A stretch of 64,000 nucleotides of DNA from Actinomyces viscosus (GTDB taxonomy: Bacteria; Actinomycetota; Actinomycetes; Actinomycetales; Actinomycetaceae), in NCBI RefSeq assembly GCF_900637975.1, contig NZ_LR134477.1, positions 62,001 to 126,000 of the forward strand. The letters are read 5' to 3'. Position numbers and translations under genes: made by a program. Of this stretch, positions 20,419 to 29,193 are shown one piece after another; position 1 is the stretch's first letter; the number at the start of each line of letters is the position of its first letter. The notes below the pieces were generated by a model. That model did no database searches. It saw nothing but the letters and a program-made list of their open reading frames with translations, and was not told where the DNA came from.

Positions 20419-22172
20419 GCGCCCCCACCACCACCCCTGCGCCCACGGCCTCCACCGACGCCGAGAGCCGCCTCATCGAGGTCGAGAACCTCACCGTCAC
20501 CTTCCACCGGCCCGGCGCCGATGGCGGGCACGAGGTGCGGGCCGTGCGCGGCCTGGACCTGACCATCGCCCCCGGAGAGGCCGTCGGCATCGTGGGGGAG
20601 TCCGGGTCCGGCAAGTCCGTCACCGCCCGCACCCTCATCGGCCTGACCGGGGGAGATCCTCAGATCTCCGCCACCCGCCTGGAGGTTGCCGGGCAGGACG
20701 CCACCGACCTGACCGACGCCCAGTGGCGCACCATCCGCGGCCGACGCATCGGGCTCATCCTCCAGGACGCCCTCACCTCACTCGACCCGCTGCGCACCAT
20801 CGGCAAGGAGATCGCCGAGGCTCTGCGCCTGGCCGACGTCGTCAACACCGAGCGCCGGGCCACGGGCGAGCGCCCCCTGTCCGGACGCGCCCTGGCGGCC
20901 GCCGAGCGGGAGCAGGCCATCGCCCTGCTGGAGGAGGTGGGCATCCCCGAGGCCGACCTGCGAGTCGACCAGTACCCCCACGAGCTCTCCGGCGGTCTGC
21001 GCCAACGCGCCCTCATCGCCTCCGCTATCGCCGGACGCCCCGACCTCATCATCGCCGACGAGCCCACCACGGCCCTCGACGTCACCGTCCAGGCCCAGGT
21101 CCTCGACGTCCTGGCGGCCCGCCGCGCCACCGGCTCCGCCCTGCTGCTCATCAGCCACGACCTGGCCGTCGTCGGGCAGGTCTGCGACCGGATCCTGGTG
21201 ATGAAGGACGGGGAGGTCGTCGAGTCCGGCCCCTCCCAGGCCGTCCTGACCAGCCCCCGCCACGCCTACACGCGCCGGCTCCTGGCCGCCGTCCCGTCAG
21301 CCGCCTCCCGCGGGCGGCTCCTGGCCACCGATGCGCGCGCCCCGCAGCGCCAGAACCTCTCCGAGAGCGCCGACGCCGAGCCCCTGCTCGCCGCCCGCGA
21401 CCTCGTCAAGGACTACCCCGGCCCCGGCGGCACGGTGCGCCGCGCCGTCGGCGGTGTCGACGTCGAGGTCCGCCCCGGCCAGACCCTCGGCGTCGTCGGC
21501 GAGTCCGGGTCCGGCAAGTCGACCCTGGCCCGCCTGCTCATCGCGCTCACCGAGCCCGACACCGGCACCATCGCCCTCGACGCCGAGCCCTGGTCCCCGC
21601 TGCCGGACCGCCGCCGTCGCACCCGGCGCCACCGCATCCAGATCATCAACCAGGACCCGATCTCCTCCTTCGACCCGCGCTACAGCGTGCGCGACGTTAT
21701 CGCCGAGCCGCTGCGCTCCCCGGCCGCCGGCCGGCGCCGCCCCGGCCGCGCCCAGGTCGCCGAACGGGTGCGCGAGGTCGCCGAGCTCGTGGGGCTGCCC
21801 CTGGAACGTCTCGACGCCAGCCCGCTGGCGCTCTCCGGCGGGCAGCGTCAGCGCGTCGCCATAGCCCGCGCCCTGGTCACCGAGCCCGACATCCTCATCG
21901 CCGACGAGCCCGTCTCCGCCCTCGACGTGTCCATCCAGGCCCAGATCCTCGACCTGCTGGTCGAGGTCCGCGCCCGCACCGGGGCCGCCATCATCTTCAT
22001 CAGCCACGACCTGGGCGTCGTCCACCACCTCGCCGACGACGTCCTGGTCATGAAGGACGGCCAGGTGGTCGAGTCCGGTGACGTCGACACCGTCTTCACC
22101 CGGCCCGCCCACCCCTACACGCGCCGGCTGCTTGAGGCCCTGCCCTCCCTGCCCGCGGCCGAGGCCGCCTGA
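20415..22172 (+). CDS. Fused double ABC ATPase, Opp/Dpp type (DppD-DppF)
   Basis: This 585-residue protein joins two nucleotide-binding domains. Domain 1 (about 15-285) has Walker A GESGSGKS, signature LSGGLRQRALIA and Walker B LIIADEPTTALDVT. Domain 2 (about 325-575) has GESGSGKS, LSGGQRQRVAIA and ILIADEPVSALDVS. Each ends in the HPYTRRLL-like C-terminal motif of oligopeptide ATPases (HAYTRRLLAA and HPYTRRLLEA). It powers the two upstream permeases. The start overlaps the permease stop by four bases, with AGGAGG just before. Confidence 0.92.
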   Translation: MSAPTTTPAPTASTDAESRLIEVENLTVTFHRPGADGGHEVRAVRGLDLTIAPGEAVGIVGESGSGKSVTARTLIGLTGGDPQISATRLEVAGQDATDLTDAQWRTIRGRRIGLILQDALTSLDPLRTIGKEIAEALRLADVVNTERRATGERPLSGRALAAAEREQAIALLEEVGIPEADLRVDQYPHELSGGLRQRALIASAIAGRPDLIIADEPTTALDVTVQAQVLDVLAARRATGSALLLISHDLAVVGQVCDRILVMKDGEVVESGPSQAVLTSPRHAYTRRLLAAVPSAASRGRLLATDARAPQRQNLSESADAEPLLAARDLVKDYPGPGGTVRRAVGGVDVEVRPGQTLGVVGESGSGKSTLARLLIALTEPDTGTIALDAEPWSPLPDRRRRTRRHRIQIINQDPISSFDPRYSVRDVIAEPLRSPAAGRRRPGRAQVAERVREVAELVGLPLERLDASPLALSGGQRQRVAIARALVTEPDILIADEPVSALDVSIQAQILDLLVEVRARTGAAIIFISHDLGVVHHLADDVLVMKDGQVVESGDVDTVFTRPAHPYTRRLLEALPSLPAAEAA

Positions 22173-22184
22173 GGCGGGGACACG

Positions 22185-23669
22185 ATGAGCACTGACAACA
22201 TCGGCAGCACCGGCGGCCCTGGTAGCTCTGGCAGCGCTGGCAGCCCTGTGAGGGTGCGGCTCGCCGAGCCGGCCGACTACGACGCCGTACGCGCCCTGTT
22301 GCTGCGGGCCTACGAGTCCCGCTTCTGGATCACCTCCGCCTACCGGTCCATGCTCCTGGACATCGAGGGGCACGTGGCCCGCTCCCGCCCCGACGGTCAC
22401 GGCGGGCAGACCGGCGGGGAGGACCTCCTCCTGGCGGTCGACGGCGAGGCGATCCTCGGCGCCGTCTTCGTCCCGAGGGACACGCACACCGGACCCGACG
22501 GCGCGGTGGAGCAGTCCTTCGGCCGCCTCGGCGTCGACCCGGCCGCTGCGGGCCGCGGCGTCGCTCGCACCCTCGTGGAGCACGTCGAGGACCTGGCCCG
22601 AGACCGTGGAGCCGAGCGCATCGCCATTCACTCCGGCCCCCAGATGCACGGCGCCCACCGCATGTACGAGCACCTCGGTTACCGGCGCCGCCCCGAGCGC
22701 GAGGACCTCGTCGTCGACTCCGGGCAACGGCTGCTCGTCTACACCCGCGAGCTGGACCGCTCCGATGACGTCACCGGCGTCTTCGGACAGGCCGACCTCC
22801 CTGTGGCCTCCGGTCGCTACCGGCTACTTGCCTCCGCCGCCGACGACTGGTCCCGCCTGCAGGCCATCGTCCTGCGCCTGACCGGTCTCGATCAGCACGT
22901 GGCGATCGAGTGGACCGACGACGGCGCTGCCGGCACTGCTACAGGCCCGGTCGTGCCGCCAGCCGTCTACGACTCTCTCACCGACCGACGCATCAGCTCA
23001 GATGGCTACCTGCTGTCTTATGAGTGGGAGACGGTGTGGCGGTCGTTGCATTCGGTGGGGGCTGTGGATCTGTATCCGGTGGATCTGCGTGATGAGATTG
23101 ATGCGTTGAATCAGCAGCTGTTTGATGATGTGAATAATGGTCCGTACAAGGTGTTGTTCGCTGGTTCTCTGGGGGCTGCCAGGGTGGCGAAGGGGGTGTG
23201 GGAGGCCAGGCTTGCGGAGCTGGACTTTCGGTTGGCTTCTCGTCGGTACCTGTTCGGGGAGAGGTTGACGGGCTCCGATGTGCGGTTGTTTGTCACGTTG
23301 GCGTCGTTTGATCAGGGTTATCGGCCGTCGTTCCCGGCTGAGCTGGGTGCGGCGGCGCGGATCACTGACTTCCCGAACCTGTGGGCCTACGCCCGCGACC
23401 TGCACGCCACCCCCGGATTCGCCACGCAGCGCGAGGACCGTGCCAACGGGATCCTGCCGCGCAAGGACGGCACCTGGCGCAGCGCCTTCGGCGAGCCCGG
23501 GGACGGCAAACCGGTCGACGGCAACCCCACCGAGCGCTGGAACGCCCCCGCGAACCGCGAGCACCTGGGCGGCTCACCCCTGTTCTCCGGGCCCGGCGGA
23601 GCCGGCAGCTGGGAGCAGCTGCGCGGATGGACCGAGGCCCGACGCGCCGGCCGGATCACCGGGCTCTGA
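22185..23669 (+). CDS. GNAT acetyltransferase fused to a Cys-less glutathionyl-hydroquinone-reductase-like domain
   Basis: This 494-residue protein begins 12 bp after the ATPase. Residues 22-190 are a GNAT domain with the acetyl-CoA loop RLGVDPAAAGRGVARTL (114-130). Residues 205-410 align by eye with Xi-class glutathione transferases (glutathionyl-hydroquinone reductases): RYRLLAS, DLYPVDLRDEIDALN, VNNGPYK, RYLFGERLTGSDVRLFVTL and FPNLWAYARDLHATPGF. The catalytic CPW of that family is replaced by D220-D221-W222, so thiol chemistry is unlikely. The remaining role may be binding a thiol conjugate that the GNAT acetylates (inference). Codon use changes abruptly at about 22985-23365. Function not established. 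Confidence 0.75.
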   Translation: MSTDNIGSTGGPGSSGSAGSPVRVRLAEPADYDAVRALLLRAYESRFWITSAYRSMLLDIEGHVARSRPDGHGGQTGGEDLLLAVDGEAILGAVFVPRDTHTGPDGAVEQSFGRLGVDPAAAGRGVARTLVEHVEDLARDRGAERIAIHSGPQMHGAHRMYEHLGYRRRPEREDLVVDSGQRLLVYTRELDRSDDVTGVFGQADLPVASGRYRLLASAADDWSRLQAIVLRLTGLDQHVAIEWTDDGAAGTATGPVVPPAVYDSLTDRRISSDGYLLSYEWETVWRSLHSVGAVDLYPVDLRDEIDALNQQLFDDVNNGPYKVLFAGSLGAARVAKGVWEARLAELDFRLASRRYLFGERLTGSDVRLFVTLASFDQGYRPSFPAELGAAARITDFPNLWAYARDLHATPGFATQREDRANGILPRKDGTWRSAFGEPGDGKPVDGNPTERWNAPANREHLGGSPLFSGPGGAGSWEQLRGWTEARRAGRITGL

Positions 23670-23829
23670 GGCCCTTCGGGCCACTCGTCCCGGGAGAAGA
23701 CGGGCAAGGATCTGGGACAGTATCTGTGACAGTCTGTAACAGCCTTTAACGACGCTGCCCGAGAAGCCCCCTGAAAGACGGGAACGGCCCGCCCGGCCGA
23801 GCCCACCGTACCCCGACCGAGGACCCGCC
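23670..23829. other. Spacer inside the putative sulfur operon
   Basis: GGCCCTTCGGGCC forms a short hairpin right after the fusion gene stop. Then three imperfect 10-bp repeats (CTGGGACAGT, CTGTGACAGT, CTGTAACAGC) precede the amidohydrolase. An internal promoter or operator is possible. Confidence 0.4.
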
Positions 23830-25326
23830 ATGACCGATCAGCCCACCGAGCCCGCCGAGCCCACTGCGTCCGCTGCCCCCGCCGGAGGAGCCGCCCACTG
23901 GACCACCCCTCCCACCGACGGCGGTGAGCGCCTCGATGGACGCTCGGCCGCCTTGGTGAGCGCCGACCGGGTCCTCACCGGCCGGCGCGGCCAGGCCGAG
24001 GGCAGCCTCGAGACCGTCGGCATCCAGTCCGACATCCACAGCGAGGCGGAGGAGGCCGAGGCTCTCGTGGCCGGCCGGGGCGGGGCCGTCCTCCTGCGAG
24101 GACGGGACATCCTGGCCGTCGGGACCTCGGCCGAGCTCGAGGGCCGCCTGAGCGAGCTCCTTCCCGACGTCGACCCCCGTGAGATCAGGCGAGTGGACCT
24201 GCCCGGAGCCACTCTCATGCCCGGGCTCATCGAGACCCACGACCACCTGCCCACCTCCGACACCGACGTCGAGTACCCCGACTACGGGCCGCACGAGGTT
24301 GCCCGCCTGACCCTCAACGCCGCCCGCGCCGCGCGCGAGCTGCTCAGCGAGGGCGTCACCAGCGTCCAGTCCCTCGGGGCGCGCCACTACGTTGACGTCG
24401 CCCTGCGCGACGCCGTCGACGCCGGAGACCTGCGCGGGCCTCGAATCATCGCCTCCGGGCCGCAGATCACCACCACCGGCGGGCACGCCCACCACGCCGG
24501 TGGCGCCGCCGACTCCCTGGACGAGATCCGCCACCAGGTCCGCCACCACCACCTCATGGGGGCCGACACGATCAAGGTGATGGCCACCGGCGGCTTCATG
24601 ACCGGAGGCTCCGCCCCCTGGTTCGCCCAGTTCACCACCGAGGAGCTGCGGGTCCTGTTCGACGAGGCGCACCGCCTGGGCAGGTGGACGGCCGCCCACG
24701 CCCACGGCACCCAGGGCATCGAGCGGGCCGTGCGCGCCGGGGTGGACTACATCGCCCACGCCTCCTTCGTCTCGGCGGCCGGGCGCACCGAGTTCGACCC
24801 CCACCTGGCCGACGAGATGGCGCGCGCAGGCGTCTACGTCGACTGCACGATCGTGGCGGGCCTGCCCGGCATCATCGCGGCCGACCCCGCCTTCGCCCCG
24901 CCCGCCCGCCAGCTGTGGGAGCACGGGGTGCGGATCGTCGCCGGCCACGACGCCGGCATCCCCGCCTCCCCGCAGCGCGCCTACGTCGGTGGGCTGAGGG
25001 CCCTGGAGGCCGTGGGACTGCCCCGCACCGAGGTGCTGCTGGCCGCCACCTCCCGGGCCGCCGCCGCCATCGGACGCGCCGGCGTCACCGGGGTGCTGGC
25101 CCCCGGCTTCGAGGCCGACCTCATCGCCGTGGCCGGGGACCCGCGCCAGGACCTGGCCGTCCTGCACGACCTGCGCCTGGTGGTGGCCCGCGGACGCGAG
25201 TTCCGCCCCGACCGGGTCGAGGGCCTGGCCGCCTCCGAGCCACCCACCGAGGAGGCCGGACCCGCCGCGACCCTGGCCGAGTGGCGCGAGCGCAGCGCCC
25301 GCGCCGCCCGCCACCCGGAGGTGTGA
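23830..25326 (+). CDS. Metal-dependent amidohydrolase (prolidase/imidazolonepropionase-like)
   Basis: This 498-residue cytoplasmic amidohydrolase has the binuclear metal site of the superfamily: H137-x-H139 (ETHDH), the carboxylated Lys249 (DTIKVMATGG), His290 or His292 (AAHAHG), His310 (IAHAS) and Asp373 (GHDAG). The nearest relatives by motif are Xaa-Pro dipeptidase-like and N-acyl or peptidyl amide hydrolases. The first 35 residues are low-complexity and the true start could be later. With the upstream acetyltransferase and downstream peptidase it suggests breakdown of imported peptides or N-acyl amino acids. It overlaps the next gene by GTGA. Confidence 0.82.
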   Translation: MTDQPTEPAEPTASAAPAGGAAHWTTPPTDGGERLDGRSAALVSADRVLTGRRGQAEGSLETVGIQSDIHSEAEEAEALVAGRGGAVLLRGRDILAVGTSAELEGRLSELLPDVDPREIRRVDLPGATLMPGLIETHDHLPTSDTDVEYPDYGPHEVARLTLNAARAARELLSEGVTSVQSLGARHYVDVALRDAVDAGDLRGPRIIASGPQITTTGGHAHHAGGAADSLDEIRHQVRHHHLMGADTIKVMATGGFMTGGSAPWFAQFTTEELRVLFDEAHRLGRWTAAHAHGTQGIERAVRAGVDYIAHASFVSAAGRTEFDPHLADEMARAGVYVDCTIVAGLPGIIAADPAFAPPARQLWEHGVRIVAGHDAGIPASPQRAYVGGLRALEAVGLPRTEVLLAATSRAAAAIGRAGVTGVLAPGFEADLIAVAGDPRQDLAVLHDLRLVVARGREFRPDRVEGLAASEPPTEEAGPAATLAEWRERSARAARHPEV

Positions 25327-27167
25327 GCGTGCGCTCCCGGGAGGCCGGGGACGCCTGGGGATCGGCGAGCACCCGGCTGATCGACCTGGCCGACGACTAC
25401 GCCCGCCTCCTGGCCGCGCAGGACCCTGTGGCGGCCGAGGCCACCGGCCTGCCCAGCCGTGCGCTCCTGCCGGAGGTCGGCCCCGAGGCTCTGGCTGAGA
25501 GGAGCGTCGTCGAGCGCAGGCTGCGCCAGCTCGTTCGCGAGGTCGAGGCGCCCCGGTCCGCGAGTGCACCCGGAGCCAGGGGCGACGACGCCGGAGACGA
25601 TGACACGCACAACGCTGCTCCCCGGACCAGCGCCTCTCGGAACGGCGACCCGTGGGACGCAGCGCCCCGGGCGGTGCGGGTCCTGCGCGCCCACCTGCTC
25701 GACCGCCTGGAGACCTCCATCGAGCTCATTGACTCCGGTGACCAGGGCGCCGAGCTCAACATCCTCACCTCGGCCTTCCAACGCGTGAACCGCCGGCTCA
25801 CCGCCCTGCCATCCGGGCCTGGCGGTCCGGGCCGGGCCGCGCCGGACTGGGCGGGCCTGACCGCCAGGTACCGCGCCGCGCCCCGAGCCCTCGCGGGCAT
25901 TCGAGACTCCCTGGCGTCCAGCGCCGCCCAGGGCGTCACGCCTCCCCGCGGCCAGGTCGAGGCCGTCGCCCGGCAGACCGACGAGCTGGCGCGCCTCATG
26001 ACCTCCCGAGCCCACGGCGACCTGGGCGGCTACCCCACCGCGCCGGAGGACGCCCTGGCACGAGACCTTCACAGCGCCGCCGCCGACGCCGCCCGGGCCG
26101 CCGCCGACCTGGGCGTCTACCTGCGCCGTGAGCTGTCCCGGCTCACCTCACCGCGCGAGGGCGTGGGGCTACAGCGCCACGCCCGCTGGGTGCGGCGCAT
26201 GCTTGGCACCTCCTTCGACGCCGCCGAGGTCTACCAGTGGGCGCGCCAGGAGCTGGCCGACGTCGTCGCCGCCCAGGACGCCCTGGCCGCCGAGGTCCTC
26301 GGGCCCGGAGCCCGAGCCACCGACCTCGACGCCCACCTGCGCGCCGATCCCGGCACCGGGATGAGCCCCGAGGACTTCCCGCGCTGGGCCAAGGAGGTGG
26401 CTGACGAAGCCTGGGACACCGTCGTCGGCCGCCTGCTCGACGTGCCCGGCGACCTGGGCCGCCCGGGGGTCCTGCTCGATGCTCCTGGCGGCGGTGTCCA
26501 CTACGAGGAGCCCGACCCCGTCCGCGGGCTTCCCGGCAGGGTCCTGCGCTCCTTCGCCGCCGGTGATGAGACGGTCTGGCCCTGGGCGGAGCGCACGACG
26601 GTCCTGCACGAGTCGGTTCCTGGGCACCACGCCCACTCCGGCGCCCAGAGCCTCGATGACTCCCTGACCACCTGGCAGCGGCACCTGGGGAAGGTCCCCG
26701 GATGCAACGAGGGCTGGGCCCTGTACGCCGAGAGGCTCGCGCTCGAGACCGGGCTGCTGAGCGAGCCGGCCGACCGCTTCGGCTGGCTGGCGGCGAGGCG
26801 CTGGCGGATCGTGAGGATCCTGATCGACCTCGGCGTCCACTCCTGGCTCCCGGTACCGGACGAGATCGCCTCCCTGCCCGGCGCCAGCGGCAGCGCACAG
26901 TGGGACCGGCCCACGGTCGAGGCGGTGCTGCGCGCCCATACGGTCCTGGGGGAGGGCTTCATCCAGTTCGAGGTGGACAAGCAGCTGGGATGGCCGGCCC
27001 AGGGCCTGTCCTACGTGCTCGGCGAGCGGGTGTGGCTGGAGGGACGCTCCCGGGCCCGGCACCGGGCCCGAGCGGCGGGGGAGGAGCTCGACCTGCGGGC
27101 CTTCCACAACTGCGGCATCGGCCTGGGCAGCGTGGGCCTGGACCTCCTGGCCGGCGAGCTCACCTGA
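25323..27167 (+). CDS. DUF885 family metallopeptidase-like protein
   Basis: This 614-residue helical protein of the DUF885 family carries HESVPGHHAHSGAQ near residue 429, the zinc-binding HExxxGHH-type motif that relates the family to M3/M32-like peptidases, followed by a second helix with EGWALYAERLALE supplying another probable metal Glu. The GTG at 25323 overlaps the amidohydrolase stop, so the genes are coupled. A Gly/Ser/Ala-rich insert at about 75-100 is strain-specific in appearance. It is likely a cytoplasmic oligopeptidase acting on imported peptides. A hairpin follows at 27169. Confidence 0.78.
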   Translation: MSVRSREAGDAWGSASTRLIDLADDYARLLAAQDPVAAEATGLPSRALLPEVGPEALAERSVVERRLRQLVREVEAPRSASAPGARGDDAGDDDTHNAAPRTSASRNGDPWDAAPRAVRVLRAHLLDRLETSIELIDSGDQGAELNILTSAFQRVNRRLTALPSGPGGPGRAAPDWAGLTARYRAAPRALAGIRDSLASSAAQGVTPPRGQVEAVARQTDELARLMTSRAHGDLGGYPTAPEDALARDLHSAAADAARAAADLGVYLRRELSRLTSPREGVGLQRHARWVRRMLGTSFDAAEVYQWARQELADVVAAQDALAAEVLGPGARATDLDAHLRADPGTGMSPEDFPRWAKEVADEAWDTVVGRLLDVPGDLGRPGVLLDAPGGGVHYEEPDPVRGLPGRVLRSFAAGDETVWPWAERTTVLHESVPGHHAHSGAQSLDDSLTTWQRHLGKVPGCNEGWALYAERLALETGLLSEPADRFGWLAARRWRIVRILIDLGVHSWLPVPDEIASLPGASGSAQWDRPTVEAVLRAHTVLGEGFIQFEVDKQLGWPAQGLSYVLGERVWLEGRSRARHRARAAGEELDLRAFHNCGIGLGSVGLDLLAGELT

Positions 27168-27168
27168 A

Positions 27169-27196
27169 CCGGCAGGGTCCTGGTGGGACCTGCCGG
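27169..27196 (+). terminator. Hairpin ending the putative sulfur operon
   Basis: CCGGCAG (27169-27175) pairs with CTGCCGG (27190-27196) and GTCC with GGAC, with one bulged G, directly after the peptidase stop. Confidence 0.5.
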
Positions 27197-27390
27197 GGCC
27201 TGACAGGGCCACCCAGGGCCGGGATCGTGCGGAGCAGGCCGTGGTAGCGTCGAAAACGAGCGCCCGGTGAGGCTGCGGTGAGGCCGGTCCTCTCCTGTCG
27301 TCTCCCGCGGGCCTCCACGAGGTGCGGTCGCGGCTGCCGTCGATGCCGTCGTCGGCAGCCGGGAGCCGCTCGATCCTGAAAGGACAGATG

Positions 27391-28020
27391 ATGGAGTACA
27401 CCCAGCTCGGCACCACGGACATCACCATCCCCAGGCTGTGCGTCGGAGGGATGAGCTTCGGCAAGGTCTTCCCGGACTTCCACCAGTGGGTCATCGACCA
27501 GGAGGCCACCCAGGCCGTCATCGCCCGAGCCCTGGAGAAGGGCGTCAACTTCATCGACACCGCCAACGTCTACGCCTACGGCACGAGCGAGGAGTTCATC
27601 GGGACCTCGCTGAAGAACCTCGGTGTCAGGCGCGAGGACGTGGTGCTGGCCTCCAAGGTCTACTTCAACGAGGGGCACCTGTCGCGCGCGGCCATCGAGC
27701 GCGAGACCGACATGCCCATCATCGAGCGCGTCGCCTCTGTCGCCGAGCGTCACGGGGCGCCCATGTCCGACGTCGCCTTGGCCTGGCTGTGGGCCAAGGG
27801 CGTGGCCGCCCCCATCGTCGGCTGCTCGCGTCCGAGCCGCCTCGACGACGCCGTGCGGGCCCTCGACCTGAGGCTCACCGAGGAGGAGGTCGCCTTCCTC
27901 GAGGAGCCCTACCGGGCCCACGAGCTCGTGGGCCCGCTGGCCCGCCCCGGGGAGGGCGTGCTGCCCGGCTCGACGACCGATCGGGTGACGTCGACCGGGC
28001 AGGACGCCTCACAGCGATGA
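27391..28020 (+). pseudogene. Aldo/keto reductase with internal deletion
   Basis: The frame encodes 209 residues where the family has about 320-330. The N-terminal part (YTQLGTTDITIPRLCVGGMSFG, ANVYAYGTSEEFIG with the catalytic Tyr, and ASKVYFNEGHLSR with the Lys) and the C-terminal part (HGAPMSDVALAWLWAKGVAAPIVGCSRPSRLDDAV) are well preserved. Between AIERE and DMPIIERV about 110 residues of the barrel, including the catalytic His, are missing without a frame change. An in-frame deletion is the likely cause and the product cannot form the barrel. AAAGGA precedes ATG 27391. The 3' end overlaps the convergent ABC permease by 12 nt. Confidence 0.75.
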
Positions 28021-29193
28021 CCTCGCCCGGCTGCGGCCCACGGCCATGGCGACGGCGAAGATCGCGACGGCGAACAGGGCGCAGATCCCGCAGTTGACGA
28101 GCAGGGAGCCGATGACATCCGCGGACATCGAGGTGGCGGTGTAGGCCCCGGAGATCGCCTGGTCCGCCCAGTACCCGGGCGTGAGCCTGGCGACTTGGGC
28201 GACGGCGTCGGGCAGCCACTCGACGGGAACCCAGGCTCCGGCCAGGAAGGACAGCGCCATGCCGCCGATATTGGCGATGGCGTTGGCCGCGTTCTGGCCC
28301 AGGCCGATCTGCCCCATGAGGAACCCCACCGAGACCGCCACGAGCATGTAGGCGCCCAGGGCCGCCCCGACCACGCCCAGGAGCGGAGCCGAGGTCGTCA
28401 CGGCGTCGGCCCCGAAGGCCGCGACCCCCAGACCGAAGATCCACAGCCACCCGACGGCGCCGGCGATGAGGCACGCCCCCAGCAGCCCGAGGTTTCGGGT
28501 CCTGCCGCTGACCGGGGCGGCGTCGAGGCGGGAGCGGACCGCGCGGCGCCCCAGCGACGTCATGAGCGTCGAGATGGTGACGATTGCGAAGGCCAGGAGC
28601 GGGTAGAAGGAGAACCTGGCGTAGACGACGAGGTTGTGTGGCAGGGGAGTCGTGTCCTGGGCGATCCGCTCGGCCGCGGCGGAGTGGTCCATCGTGTCCT
28701 TGGCCAGGGCGACGGCGCGTGCCGGGTCGTCGGTGAGCGTCGACAGGTAGTCGGCGACCTGCCTCGTGTAGGAGCCAGTGCGCACGTCCATCAGCGCCCC
28801 CGAGGCCGACTCGTAGCTGATGACCGTGTCCATCCGGGGAGGCTCGGCGCCCTGGCGTGCGGCCTGCTGAAGGTCTTGCCCGTAGCCGGCGGGGATGATG
28901 AGGACGTAGTTGACGCGGTTCTGCGCGATGGCGTCCTGGATGTCCTGCCTGGAGTCCTCAAGCGGCTGAACCTTGCCGACGGACTCGACGTAGTCCCTGA
29001 TCCCGTGGGAGACCGCGGAGTCGTCGCGGTCAATGACGGCCACGCTGGCCGTAGCTTTCGTGACCTGGCTGGAGTAGTCCTCGGACCGGGCCACCCCGGT
29101 CAGCAGACCGAACAGGGACATCACCACCAGGTAGATGAGGACGTAGGCCCGGTGGGCGGCCACGATTCTCAGACACGTCTTAAAGGTGCTCAT
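28009..29193 (-). CDS. ABC-2 type transporter permease (second subunit)
   Basis: This 394-residue permease has a first membrane helix at about 17-35, a long extracytoplasmic region (about 40-180) with SVAVIDRDDSAVSHGIRDYVESVG typical of ABC-2 exporters of the YhgE/DrrB/LnrN type, then five helices from about 185 to the C-terminus. Its start overlaps the end of the upstream permease by 14 nt. With 29180-30322 and the ATPase it forms an efflux system, probably for a lipid-soluble drug or peptide (inference from family). Confidence 0.82.
   Translation of the reverse strand: MSTFKTCLRIVAAHRAYVLIYLVVMSLFGLLTGVARSEDYSSQVTKATASVAVIDRDDSAVSHGIRDYVESVGKVQPLEDSRQDIQDAIAQNRVNYVLIIPAGYGQDLQQAARQGAEPPRMDTVISYESASGALMDVRTGSYTRQVADYLSTLTDDPARAVALAKDTMDHSAAAERIAQDTTPLPHNLVVYARFSFYPLLAFAIVTISTLMTSLGRRAVRSRLDAAPVSGRTRNLGLLGACLIAGAVGWLWIFGLGVAAFGADAVTTSAPLLGVVGAALGAYMLVAVSVGFLMGQIGLGQNAANAIANIGGMALSFLAGAWVPVEWLPDAVAQVARLTPGYWADQAISGAYTATSMSADVIGSLLVNCGICALFAVAIFAVAMAVGRSRARSSL

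Noticed and set aside
20268..22081. Very long alternative frames through the ABC ATPase gene.
   Set aside because: They are Arg/Pro/His-rich out-of-frame readings of a strongly conserved ATPase.
23670..23829. Three 10-bp repeats considered as a CRISPR-like array.
   Set aside because: Repeats are imperfect, directly adjacent and lack spacers; no cas genes are present.
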